Assembly: GCA_027405735.1 (NCBI GenBank)
Contig: JAPEHQ010000019.1
Span: 935,001 to 999,000 of the forward strand
Direction: 5' to 3'
Length of the DNA stretch: 64,000 nucleotides
Source: Mucor racemosus
Taxonomy: Eukaryota; Mucoromycota; Mucoromycetes; Mucorales; Mucoraceae
Below, piece by piece: positions 20,519-32,167 of this stretch. Numbering within the stretch: the first letter of the stretch is position 1; each line of letters opens with the position of its first letter. The position numbers were made by a program, and so were the translations under genes. A model generated the notes under the pieces. That model had not been told where the DNA came from, made no database searches, and was given only the letters and a program-made list of their open reading frames with translations.

Positions 20519-23500
20519 TAGGATTTCACACCCAACGTATCGTATTATGGTCAACCGAGTTTGACTGTTATAACGGGCCGTTTTTTATGTAGACTCGGAT
20601 GGGGGTATTCGAGTTTTTTTTTTCGTGTCACCTAAACTCGAAAGTGGGATTCGAGTTTTGGCTTTCAAAAAATATGTGAAATTGTGAAATAATCAAATAT
20701 ACGTACATTAACGTATAATTTGACGAAGGGTGATTTAAAAATGCTCTGATTTATTGAAATTTGAAAGATAAACGTATGAAATCATGCAAAAAATAAAAAA
20801 AAATACTGTTTAATTATGAGCTTATAAAGAGAGTTTATGTACTAATTGAATGAGTGTATTGAATTTGAATGGTAATGTAATTAGAATAAACATATGAATA
20901 TCGTATGAATATACTGTAATTGAACCATGCTTTTATACTTTAATTGTAGCGTGATGATAGAAGCATGGAATGTAGCATTGTCTGATTTGCGCTATTAAAC
21001 ATCATGGTTTGACAAAGGTTCTAAATAGGTAATTTGGTAATTTCTGATTCTGATAGATCATGCTTGCTTGTCTTTTATTTCATGTATACTTTATACATAT
21101 ACTCGTTATTTTGAATGAAAACGTGCTTCTGTAACAACATTATTACCGCGCAAGTCATTACCATTTATAAATTGTATGCCATGAGTGAGAGTGATTTTTT
21201 GACGTAATGTTTACATACAATAAAGTAAAAGTTTTCTAATTTTTTGTATATATAAGCTACTCTATCTTTGAGGTTGAGTTCCTTAATTTTTTGTTCATCT
21301 AAACATTTTTATTATAAATAAAAGAAATGAGTGAACAGCCTCATGATAGCCATGATCCTTTTTCAATTCCAAGCCTTATCCAACGTGTTTCTTCCTATTC
21401 ATCTATGGGAACTTCTTCAACTACTGCATCTTTAACTGACAGATTTAGAGGTAGTTTACCTTTTGAAGGGCTAGAAGAAATTAGGCGGCATAATAGGACA
21501 AGCAGAATATCGATAAGGTCAGAAGTAACAGGAAAGGAGCATGATATACCATGGTGTGGAAGTGACAGGAGGGAGGCAGCAAATTATGACAACAAAGTGC
21601 ACCGGGCTTGGAAATGGTGGAATATATATGGTTATGGAATGAGAGTTGATGATTTTATACATTGTACTGTAAAGAGAAGAAAAGGAGAATGCTTCGAAAA
21701 ATTTTCTAGTTCAAAAGGATCAAGTACAAGCTTTCGAAAACATCTTGAAAACAAACATTTTAATCTTACTGAATCCAGACGTGAGTATTATTTTATCAAT
21801 CAATCATAAATTCGCATTCATTAACATGTTACATTGCACGTTAGATAATATAATTCTTAAATTATTGACGTTTTCGAAAGAACAAATTACTGATTGGGAA
21901 GATAAAACAGACAGAGAAAAAGAGATTTATAACTATGATTTTGTTCAAAGCTGTCTCACGCAAGAAAATAAGCCTCATCTGGACAGATATCAAAAAGAAC
22001 AAGACGAAATTGATACAATCGATGAGGAGCCCCATACAAGAGAAGCTTTTCTTAAACTATTTACTGATTTCATTATAGCTAATAGATTGACAATAAATTT
22101 TTCTGAAAAAAACATTACTTTGGAAAAGCTTATTCAATTCAGCAGCAGAAATAGTGGAAATGATGGCTCAAAATCGTACGATCCAATACTGATACCTCCC
22201 AAGAAAAATAAATTGAAGGATTTGCTTATTCAAAAATACTTGGATCAAAAGGAAATAATTAAAACCACTCTGCAAGAGCAAGAATTCTTAAATTTTACAA
22301 CTGATTTGTGGAAGAGTGATACTAGTGAGTAAAAAGTACTACATATACTTTCTTCATTACTGACTTTATTTAATGATGCAACGTAGACAAGTATTTCATG
22401 GGAATAACAGCACATTACATCGACAAAAATTGGAAGCCGCAACAAATAACAATTGCTATTAAATACATGAAAAATGCTTCTCATTCGGGTATGCACCAAT
22501 TTATACAATTCATAAATGTTGATTTGTTTTGATACTGACATTCATAAAAAGGAAAAGATCTTGGAAAATTATTCCTTGCAGTGTTGGATGACTATGGCAT
22601 CAAAAACAAATTATTCTGCATAACAACCGATAATGCATCAAATAATGGATCAATGGGAGAATATATTGAAAAGGTAACAGAAGATGATGAGTCTTTCAAT
22701 TTCAAAAAGAAGGAAAACATGATTTCCTGTTTTGCGCACGTAATCAACATTGTATGTCACGATTTAATTGAAAAAGGGCTAAAAGCAAAAGCACCAAATG
22801 ATAGCGCAAACATGGAAGCTGTTATGGAAGATGTAAGTATTTGATTAATTACATGAAATTATTTATTGAATTAATTGGATCTAAAACCATCCAGATAAAC
22901 AAAAGTGGTGCCGAGGGTAATAATCCCATTGATAGGCTTCGTAAAGGTTGCGCTAAAATCAAACTTTCTAACCAATTGACATGTGTCTTTGAATCAAATA
23001 AGAAGATATTAAAACTGCCTGATTTAGCAATAATAGTCGACTGTTCTACGAGATGGCACTCTACAAAACATATGATAGATCGGTTCTTGGTGGTAAGAGA
23101 AGCATATAGACTGACAGTGAATTCAGACGACGATATACGTGAAAACTGTAGTTTAAATGATGAGCAAATCCAGTATATTACTATTGTTAACGAAGTATTG
23201 ACAAAATTCGAAAAAATAACAGTTTGGCTCTCAAGTCAGCAGTAAGTAGCAATATTACAGCTTTAATAAAAAATAGTATACCATACAGTACTAATTAACT
23301 TCTCCAGGTATACAACTATTAATAAAACAATCGTTTTATGTAACCGTTTATTTGACCAATTGGACGCATTTCAAGAAAAAAACCCACATTTGGCAGACGC
23401 TATTCAGTGTTGCAAGGATAAGCTATCGAAGTACTATTCTAAGACTGATTTAACAAGTGTTTATGCAAATTCCACCTTGGTTGACCCGAGTCTGAAGTTT

Positions 23501-24671
23501 TCATACTGGTACTACTTTTATCTTTCTTGTAGCTGATGATGCTTATTATTTTTATTATTTTAGGAAAGATCAAAAATGGGAGAAAAATATAATTGATGAA
23601 CAAATAGCTGTTTGCAAGGAATCATTTTCCTCATTTTTAGAAAAGTATTATGCTAGAGAACTAGATGGTAGTAGTAGTAGCAAAACAGTGATGTACAGAA
23701 TGATCTATGGAAATGAAGCAGGTAATTCATATCTGTTCTGTATTTTGATTTACATTACTGATATATAACATTTTTTGCATCAGGCCCATCGACATCAACA
23801 ATTATGGACATTGATAGTATTGACTCTTCCGATTCTTCTTATAATACTTCTGATAATGAAGATATAGTTGGCTCAACTCGACCATCTAGATCACAAGAAG
23901 ATGAAAGATATAAAAAGGTTCAGTTGTACGAAGGAAATGTTGACATAATCAAACATTATGTTGAAAACAAATGCTGATTTGAAAAGGTACCTTGACATTG
24001 ACCACAGAAAAGAGTACAAGTCGAAGTTGAAATTGCGCAGATATAAATTGCAAAATGGTAAAGCTGTCATTTATGTAATTTTGATAACATTTACTAATGG
24101 AGCATTTATATAAAACACAATAGATGATGATGACGATGACACTAACGATGAAGACGAAGTTGCCATAACCAACATGGAACTTGGAAAAAAATATGCGACC
24201 TTGCCCCTAAAATTTTGGAAGCAGCATGAAAATCTTTTTCCAACACTATCATTATTTGCTAAAAAATATTTATCTATTCCTGCTACAAGCGTCCCTGCCG
24301 AAAGGCTATTCTCACAAGCGAAATATGTCATAAATAATACAAGAGCCAAGCTGCATCCAGATACTGGAGAAAAAATTGTGTTGCTAACTTGTTGGCAAAG
24401 TGAATTATTTACCAAGGTGTAATGTAAAATCATGTGCCTTAATTAGTTTTTTTAGTTGTTAAATTCATGAAATAAATATCGATGCATGATTTCATATATG
24501 TATATTAATTTGTCAAAGCTGATATTATAACGGTCTGCTCAAGACGACCCGATACTTGCTTCCACCCCGTTATTTATCTGAGTTACAAAAAAAACGGACC
24601 GTTTTCCAACTCGAATCGAATAGCCGTTTCCGTTAAAACTCGATTCAAACTCGAATCGAAGCCCATTCCTA
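20519..24671 (+). mobile_element. hAT element, nearly complete
   Basis: 4,153 bp flanked by the 8-bp duplication GTATAAGG (20511-20518 and 24672-24679). Short inverted ends TAGGA. The left palindrome arm keeps the single-copy target at the mirror position (about 15047-15054), so the empty site is visible in the same window. It carries one transposase gene. Confidence 0.9.
21327..24422 (+). CDS. hAT transposase with BED zinc finger, apparent frameshift
   Basis: Nine exons: 21327-21780, 21845-22324, 22387-22488, 22552-22832, 22895-23241, 23308-23508, 23564-23721, 23784-24057 and 24124-24422. Phases agree except within exon 8. An N-terminal BED-type finger (W-W region, ECFEKF, then HLENKH) binds element ends. 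The core has hAT hallmarks (YFMGITAHYI, CITTDNASNN, CFAHVINIVC, DCSTRWHST). The C-terminus is the hAT dimerisation domain (FAKKYLSIPATSVPAERLFS). Exon 8 reaches TGA at 23975-23977, while the next frame (ADLKRYLDID) continues to the dimerisation exon. A one-base slip or sequence error near 23970 would explain this. It is either recently inactivated or intact with an error. Confidence 0.8.
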
Positions 24672-25220
24672 GTATAAGGAACATAACCGCTCGATCTGGC
24701 TATTAGGCTCGATTACGGCATCGCTCTGCGGGCTCGCTTTTGCAATTTTTTAATAAATGTTTGAAATGACAGATGGCTTTTCTAATAGAAAAATGTATGT
24801 TTCTATGATAACAGCAGATATTGCCTACTTTGTTTAGTTTATGGGTTGATGCGCTGTAATACTGCTTTACATTGGCTGAAATGTGCAATTTAGCAGGGTT
24901 TTAATTGCATTAAATAATGTAAAGCTTTAAAAATCCTTTTCTACTTGTGTTGTTTCTCTCTTTTTGTTTTCATATTCCAAGAATATATTCACTATTTGAT
25001 AAAGCATATCAGACTATCAAGCTGGTATTATTTTCTTTAACTGAATACGCATGCTAACATAAGGACCTAATGTTTTTAATGTAGGTAGCAGTCTATATTA
25101 GAGTCTGATATTTTCATTTAATTACATTCTAAGATCAAATACCATTATTTACTGCTGTATTGTTGGGTGTATTTCTTGATTACCAGATCAAATCGAAGGC
25201 ACTGATATTTATATCTACCC

Positions 25221-25749
25221 TGTCGTATATCTTCAGGATTGATAAATATTACTTAAAAAAGAATACAATTATAAAAGAATGAGTAATTAATCAGTTCTTC
25301 AACTGTATAATATAAACAAGATATCGTTTATTTAGATGTAAAAGTATGGCCTTTTATATTGATTTGACATTGAGATCCTGAGATGTGATTTAAGGCACTA
25401 TTGAACCATTGGATCTGTTTGATAATAATCTATGGATTGAAATGGATCAATCATAATTTAACCATTCTTGCAGAGCTTGTGAGTTGTGTTGTTTCAATGC
25501 TGCGCTAAATATGCTTGGATGTTGATTTGATAACTACTTGATTGGTTAACTGCTGGGATGAAATAATGTGGTGTCATAATTGAGGTCCAAGCGTTCTTGG
25601 TAATTACTGGATTAAACTTGGTACGCTAGGAGTTTCTTATATCCGATATCAAGACTTGCACTTCAACACATGTTGTAGTCAATAGATTGTAAGATGTATT
25701 GATACTGTAGAAGGTGATAATGTATGATACTAGTAGGTGGAATACAACA
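25221..25749 (-). mobile_element. Solo LTR of Ty3/gypsy element (same family as 59326)
   Basis: 529 bp, reading TGTTGTATTCCACC to ATATACGACA on the minus strand. Flanked by the 5-bp duplication TACCC (25216-25220 and 25750-25754). Same length as the 5' LTR at 59326-59854. The left arm lacks it at the mirror position. Confidence 0.9.
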
Positions 25750-26097
25750 TACCCAATGAAAAGCCAGAACTAGCTACAAACTCACGAAATGTTCCAGAAA
25801 AGTGATAATAAAATTCTAAATGTTATAGAAACACAAAAAAAGAATAATCTGATGTCTTGCCTAATAACCATAATTTTGATCGTAGCTATGCTTGAAAACA
25901 AATCTTTTATAGCGGACAGTCGTAAACTAAAATAGTAAGTTTAAAAAAGGTTAATTTGTTTAAATTTTATGTGTAATAAAGTAACATCTACAGTATAATC
26001 TTAGATCTGGTTTGCATATAAATTTAAGCAGTAAGTGTTATTTAAGTTTATGCTCGAGCAAAAACCATTGTTGCTGTAAACATCATAGTTATAACCA

Positions 26098-27436
26098 CTT
26101 TTACAAATGGTGATAACCGTAAGTATATTGGCTCTTGCATGTATTGCTTTACATCAACAATGTATTGATTTGTATTATTGTCTATATAATATATTATGCA
26201 GTAAAATAAGTGGGTAAAAAAGCGATAAAAGAATACTGTTAATAAACTTCTTTATTAAAATATAAATAATGTGCAATAAAATGGTTATTCTACGTGTCCA
26301 TTTATATTATTTGGTAATTATTTACTATCTGGTAATTATATTGCAATTGCCGATGATTCCATTACTATTAAGTATAAATGTTGGGTTGTTTGGGTATTGA
26401 TTTGGTGGATCAAGAACGGTGCTTTAAATATATTCTGTCAATCATGCTTTCAAAACAGCCCTTACTTGTTCTATTTGATAAGCATATACTTTTTGTGTTT
26501 TTTATTTGGGGTATCCCACATTACTTTAGTATTTTAACATCTTTTATTCTAGTATTATATCCTTGCTATCTTCATGCAACAATTGTCTATTTATTATACA
26601 GCCTTATCTTTGTTGGTATGGTTCCAATGAGATGAAATTTAATTTAGGTATTTTATGATGATGATGATGGAAATCTAGCTTATTAGTTCACTTCAATATA
26701 TATTAATAAAAGCAAATGTACTTTAAAAATCCATTATTCCAGTAAAAAATACAATGGAATTTTGAGAACGGCACGATGCTCATGTACGAACCAATTTGTA
26801 CCCATGCGATCAGCTCATTATTATGCTTATGGGCAATTTTACTATTATTCACACATGAGATTAATGTCATACACACGGATGGAATCCATAATTCTACACA
26901 TACAGGATTTTTGTTATGCTCGTGTGCAGTTTCTTTTGTTGTATCCATGTGCATCTTGTTATCTTTTTAGCCATTATTCAGTGGACGCAACAATTTATCA
27001 GGCTATAGTGTACAGCCCACCTGGGCACAACAAAATCATCTTGTGCAGCATAGGTCGGCCGTAGTACTTTTATATATAAATACTTTAAATTTGTGGTTTT
27101 ATGGACTTTTTTTTTGAATCTGGTTATATCATTTTATACTTTTCAAGTTAAATCCGTTATTAGGCTAATAATATTGTAGGTTGTATTCATGCTTTATTTA
27201 AAATAAGCCTTTAATAGTTAATAGCAATACAGTTGAACTTTAATTTTTGTATAAAATTTCGATACCTGCATCTTATAGCTGTTTGGATATTTAAACAACC
27301 GCGTCCGGGCTGTCCGGTATTTTTTTTCTAGAAATTTAAAACTTGGAAATATCATTAGATGGCCGCTTCCGAAGATTGTTCGGCTTTTTTTGGAAGAGTG
27401 ACCATTATTGGCAAAAGTATGAATCATATACTATTA
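26098..27436. other. Gene-poor AT-rich stretch
   Basis: No frame here has family features or splice support. A GC-richer patch at 27298-27390 (CCGCGTCCGGGCTGTCCGG and nearby GGCCGCTTCCGAAG) looks like a remnant transposon end but has no mate that I could find. Confidence 0.4.
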
Positions 27437-27963
27437 TGTTGTATGCCAACAAGCACCATGTTATCACCTTCTACAGCATCAATACATCTTACAATCTATA
27501 AACTAGTACGACATATATTGAAGTACAAAGTCTTGATATCGTATATAGGAAACTCCTAGCGTACCAAGTTTAATCCAGTAGTTACCAAGAACGCTTGGAC
27601 CTCAATTATGACACCACATTATTTCATCCCAACGGTTAATTAATCAAATAGCTATTAAATTAACATCCAAGCACATTTAGCGCAGCATTAAAACAAGGCA
27701 ACATACAAGCTCGGCAAGAACCGTTAAATTATGATTGATCCACTTCAATCCATAGATTATTATCAAACAGATCTAATGGTTCAAAATACCTTGAAATACA
27801 TCTCAGGATCTCAATGTCATGTCAATATAAAAGGCCATACTTTTCTATATAAATAAACGATATCTTGCTTTTATTATACAGTTGAAGAACTGATTCATTA
27901 CTCATTCTCTTTTAATTGTATTCTTTTTTAAGTATTATTTATCAAACCTAAAAATATACAACA
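27437..27963 (+). mobile_element. Old gypsy LTR, diverged
   Basis: About 527 bp matching the LTR at 59326-59854 from TGTTGTATG to ATATACAACA with many substitutions and small indels. No 5-bp target duplication is recognisable. No internal element sequence adjoins, so it is a solo LTR or fragment. Confidence 0.8.
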
Positions 27964-29059
27964 AGGCTAAACCTTTTGCAATTCTGCAGATCAACGCTAG
28001 AAGTACCTGCCATTGCAACGGGAGGTCATTTGGAATCATAATCATTGAAAAGAACTGATGAGCTTGCTGATCTTAGTAGGTGTAAGTAGGAGGTAACCAA
28101 CTAGTTGCTCAAACTGGCTAAACGTACAATGACCCATGGATGCTAGTAGTATTGGTGTCGAGTCCGGTTTTGTCAGCCAAATTTACTAATATGCATATCA
28201 TAATGCATTAATGAAAAAGGAAAACATTTGCTAGACATTATGCAAAACTTACTAAGAAAAAAAAAGGAGGATCATATTCGATGAGAAGCAAGGGTCATCG
28301 GAGATTTTCTTTTGAAATTCATATCCTAATACTAAAGGACTTCCCCTTTGGCGGGTTTGAACTCTCGAATATGTGTGTCGCACTCAATTTGTAGCGCATG
28401 CGCTACCCGTTAAGCTTGTCACTCTCCTTTGATCTACAATTTTAATCTCCATACATGTGAACATGTATTTGTCATTTTTTCACTATTTTGAAAAATGCAG
28501 CAAATTAAGGTATATTTTTTCTTTTGGGAAATGATAGTAGAGCTTTCCAGAAATTGGTAGTAGACATCATCTGGAAAAAATACCAATTTTTGATGGAGAT
28601 ATAAACAAAATTCAATGTTAGTACATTAATATTAAGCTGAATAACATAAAAATTGAATATGGATAAATGTAAAACAATCTTTGTTGCCAACAAATAGGAA
28701 TTAGTATAACATCATCTAAAACTCATAAAAACTCAAGTGGTATTCAACCGATGCAGTTGCATTGGAACATTCAGCTTTTAGGAGTGGAAACATCTAGAAT
28801 TATACTGGAAAACCAAAGTACGACGCATTATTTATCAAACTAAAGACAGACGCCAAAGTTCCAATCCACCAGTGTTAAATGCAGATATCAATTGTATAAT
28901 CTCTACTGATGGTCCAATGCGAAATAGTAATATAATATGCTGTGTGAATTAATCAGTTTGACAATTGTAATCAAAGGTAATAATAATAATAATAGGATCA
29001 AGTTTTTAAAGTAATAACAAAAGACTACCAACAGTATACTAGTAAATTGTAATTTAATA
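27964..29059. other. Non-coding stretch with tRNA-like fragment
   Basis: No supported gene. It contains the tRNA-like segment at 28343-28424 and a short TAA/AAT microsatellite at 28978-28995. Confidence 0.4.
28343..28424 (-). other. tRNA-like sequence (tRNA pseudogene or SINE head)
   Basis: On the minus strand, AAGCTTAACGGG (28406-28417) fits a Pol III A box and GTTCAAACC (28354-28362) fits a B box at tRNA-like spacing. Between them GCGCT...AGTGC can pair around a loop of 8, not 7. Acceptor and T stems do not pair, so it is not a functional tRNA. Confidence 0.35.
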
Positions 29060-29448
29060 CATTATCGTTCAATATGACCGAATATTAATGAATCAAAGAA
29101 AATAATGCTGGTAAAAAACTGATAATCAATGTAAAACGAGGTCAAGATTAATAAAAGGTGCATTTATTGTGTGATGGAAATCGCGACATTTTGATGGATA
29201 GAAATTACAGGACCAAGATGTTGTGTTTGCTTCAGGATTTTCAAAAGGGCTCAAAAACATTCTTCATTAAACTCAACTAGATGCTGAATACCTACCATAT
29301 GCGATTAGTATCATTTTGTCTTTTATTTAACTGTTGTAGTATTAAAAATTAAGCTTTTCATAGCTTATAACAATGACAACAATGGGATGTTTCTGATTTT
29401 AGATTGACATTTATCATAAGGCGGGCTGATGATACGTTTGATACTATT

Positions 29449-29628
29449 GTAGATGGAACCAGGCAATTCAATTTATGAAATTTGAATGAAAATACTGATG
29501 AACCATTTGTAAGTACTTAATAAGTTGGTTTTAATAAAGCATTGAATACATTGGATTGGGACAAAAAGGGCAGAAAGGCGGCAATAGGTTCCAATGCTGG
29601 CCATATTTATGTTTATAACATTGAAGAG
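29449..29628 (+). pseudogene. Dynein intermediate chain fragment (third copy)
   Basis: Same segment as 19606-19788 (VDGTRQFNL, stop, NLNENTDEPFVST, then LNTLDWDKKGRKAA). It shares the Trp-to-stop change and the following stops, so the decay predates duplication of the arm. Confidence 0.55.
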
Positions 29629-29671
29629 GTAAGACTAAAAAAAAGCTTAATGTAAATCATCTCTAGCGCAA

Positions 29672-30007
29672 TGTAATGATCCAGTTACATTACATAAGCA
29701 AATTGCACATATAAATAACAACCAAGAACGGATCAATTGCACATTAGTGAATTTATCTGTTCTTTCCTTTCCCTTATTATATTTATAACCACAATCCAAA
29801 TAAATATATATTATTACTTATTTATCATTGTTACTTATAACCAATTATTATATAACTCCATATAATCAATCATAGGTAATAATCGTATACTAGTAATAGC
29901 AATTACAATTAGTAACACCAACCTCTCATATCCAATCATAGAATCAAAGTCAGACATATAATCCTCTATATTATATATCCAGTTTGACAATCCATTGATC
30001 TATTACA
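29672..30007. mobile_element. Solo LTR, second family
   Basis: 336 bp, TGTAATGATCC to GATCTATTACA (6-bp inverted ends TGTAAT/ATTACA), flanked by the 5-bp duplication CGCAA (29667-29671 and 30008-30012). The other arm copies show an uninterrupted site. No other member is in the window; orientation cannot be fixed. Confidence 0.75.
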
Positions 30008-30990
30008 CGCAATAATTACAAAGTAAGACTATACTATCATTAAATAAGCTACGACACACAATATTAACGTGTATAAAAATTTACAGTAATAAGCTTGAAC
30101 CAAGTGGGTACAGTATTGTAAATTCTTGAAAAAGTTCTCAAGTATTATAAAATCTCTTATTTTTAAGACTTACAAGGCTTATAAGCAGAATATTAATTTA
30201 AAAAATTATTCTTGTCCAGATCATCAATTTTGACATTTTTTAATTTTTTTTTCTGATTTTGCAAATTTAGAGGTAATTATACTACCAATTATAAAAACAA
30301 AAAGTATGCACATATAGAGAATTTAGCGCTCTACTGGCTCAATAAAAAATAACAAACATTTTTATTACAAAATATTACATGAAAATTCTTTAATCAAAAA
30401 ACCGTTTTTGGGCCAAAAATGCTAATTTTCATTACTTAACATTTAATATTAAGCTTTTATAAAATGTGTATCAGTTATGGCTACAACTTTCTCTCATAAT
30501 GTAGTATATTTAAACGTTGATTTTGGTATCAAAATTTGATTTTTCTGTTTTTTTATAAAAATCATGAGTGTTAGTAAGGATAAAATGAGCCCCGAAAATG
30601 TCCGCTACAAAGACTGAATTTTCAGACTGTAGGTGGTTAAATATAAGCAAAGTTTAAAAAAACCCGCTTTTTATTTAAAACTTAGATATATACCATAGTA
30701 TAAGAGACTTTAGCCATTCAATCTTGCTATCCTCAATTACAGCGTTGCTCTACAAGCTCACGTTTGCAATCTTTTAATGAATGTATGATATGACAGACGG
30801 TTTTTCTAATAGAAAAGTGTATGTTTCTATGGTAACAGCAGATATTGCTTACTTAATTTAATTTATGGTTCATGTCCTGTAATGCTGCTTTTACATTGGC
30901 TGAAATGTGCAATTTAACAGGGTTTTAATTGCATTAAATAATGTAAAGCCTTGAAAATCTTTTTCTACGTGCGTTTTTATATCTGTAAGA

Positions 30991-31790
30991 ATTTGGAGAT
31001 CGATATCCATCATATTTTTCATCATCAAATCCAAAAAGGCTCTATATTAAAAAATAGAAACAAGGTTTCTGATGCAAGAAATAGTTTTGATTAATTTTGA
31101 GCTTCAAATTTGTGCGAAAAGTGCATAAAACAATTCTTTAAAAACACAGTCTTTTTGATGATTTAGACATAAACAAGAATAATTAAAGTTGTATATCTTA
31201 TAATATAGTTGTATTTTTTATATCTCAAATTCTTGATTTGGTCAATAAGAAATGATTATTGCTGGCATTTCGTTTGTTTTATTTTGAAGTGTCTATTTTC
31301 CAATTGTACAACATCCAATGCTAAGGAAGCGAAATTACCAGAATTTTGGAATTTCATATAAATTTGGCATACCCCTAATCAACTGAGAGCAGCTGATGCG
31401 TTGACAAGTACTATTTGCATATATGCATGCAGTATAAATTGTACTCAATCTATAAGAATTATCGCAATGTGTATCAATGCATCAAATTAGAGGAGGTCCC
31501 GTCACAGTAAGAATATCAATGCGCCATCTTTAAAGGATTTTTACAGCCCAGTTTGAATGCATAAATTTAAAATAAGATAACAAATAGATTTAAAAAGATT
31601 TGTTTTATAGGTTATCATTTTTGTTTGTCTATTTGTGCACTATTTAAAGCGATGTTTAGCATGAATGCATGACTATTGCATGATTCAAAACTAGCATTTC
31701 CTGTGACGCTTTTTCCTCTGACTGTATTAAACTTTTGATGAATATTAGGGCTTCTCTAATCACCCTTTCCCAACCGATCAGTTAAAAAAG
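30991..31790. other. Intergenic before ataxin-10
   Basis: No supported gene. Presumed to include the ataxin-10 promoter and 5' UTR near its right end. Confidence 0.4.
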
Positions 31791-32136
31791 ATGCATAATA
31801 TACTAGATCACTTGTTGAAGTATAAGAATGGGATTGAAACATCTGATAAGCTTGAAATTGAATTGGAACACGCAGTAAAAAGAACGCTTCAAGATAATAC
31901 TTTTAGGTGAGAGCTTTTTTTGAAATGTGAAGAAAAAAAAAAAAAAAAGAATGTATAATAATTCTAGAAACAAAATAGAGTGCAATTAGGTGGATCTGAT
32001 GACTATTGGAAATTATCTAATACAGCATTTTTGACACTTTCACAAGATACAAATGAGCAATGCATTATCAATTTAATTAAATTAACTCGAAATGTTGTTG
32101 CAGGAGTATTTGATAATCAACAATTAGCAATGTGAG

Positions 32137-32167
<31 letters not shown>

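Larger units (their letters stand above)
18378..26097 (-). repeat. Right arm of large palindrome (with two later insertions)
   Basis: Made of 18378-20518, 24680-25220 and 25755-26097, which together mirror 14172-17187. It is interrupted by a hAT element (20519-24671) and a solo LTR (25221-25749). Removing the insertions and one copy of each target duplication restores the left-arm sequence at both sites. Confidence 0.85.
29060..30990 (+). repeat. Third copy of the palindrome arm (single, diverged)
   Basis: Direct-orientation homologue of right-arm sequence 19207-20518 plus 24680-24960, without the hAT element. More diverged than the two arms are from each other. Interrupted by the 336-bp solo LTR at 29672-30007. 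The central part (30.08-30.71 kb) is strikingly well conserved. Confidence 0.8.

Noticed and set aside
23941..24057. Additional intron in the hAT gene instead of a frameshift
   Set aside because: No donor and acceptor pair restores frame while keeping both coding-looking sides; a one-base slip is simpler.
26378..27064. Hydrophobic open frames between the palindrome and the old LTR
   Set aside because: No splice support, no domain, and composition expected of AT-rich non-coding DNA.
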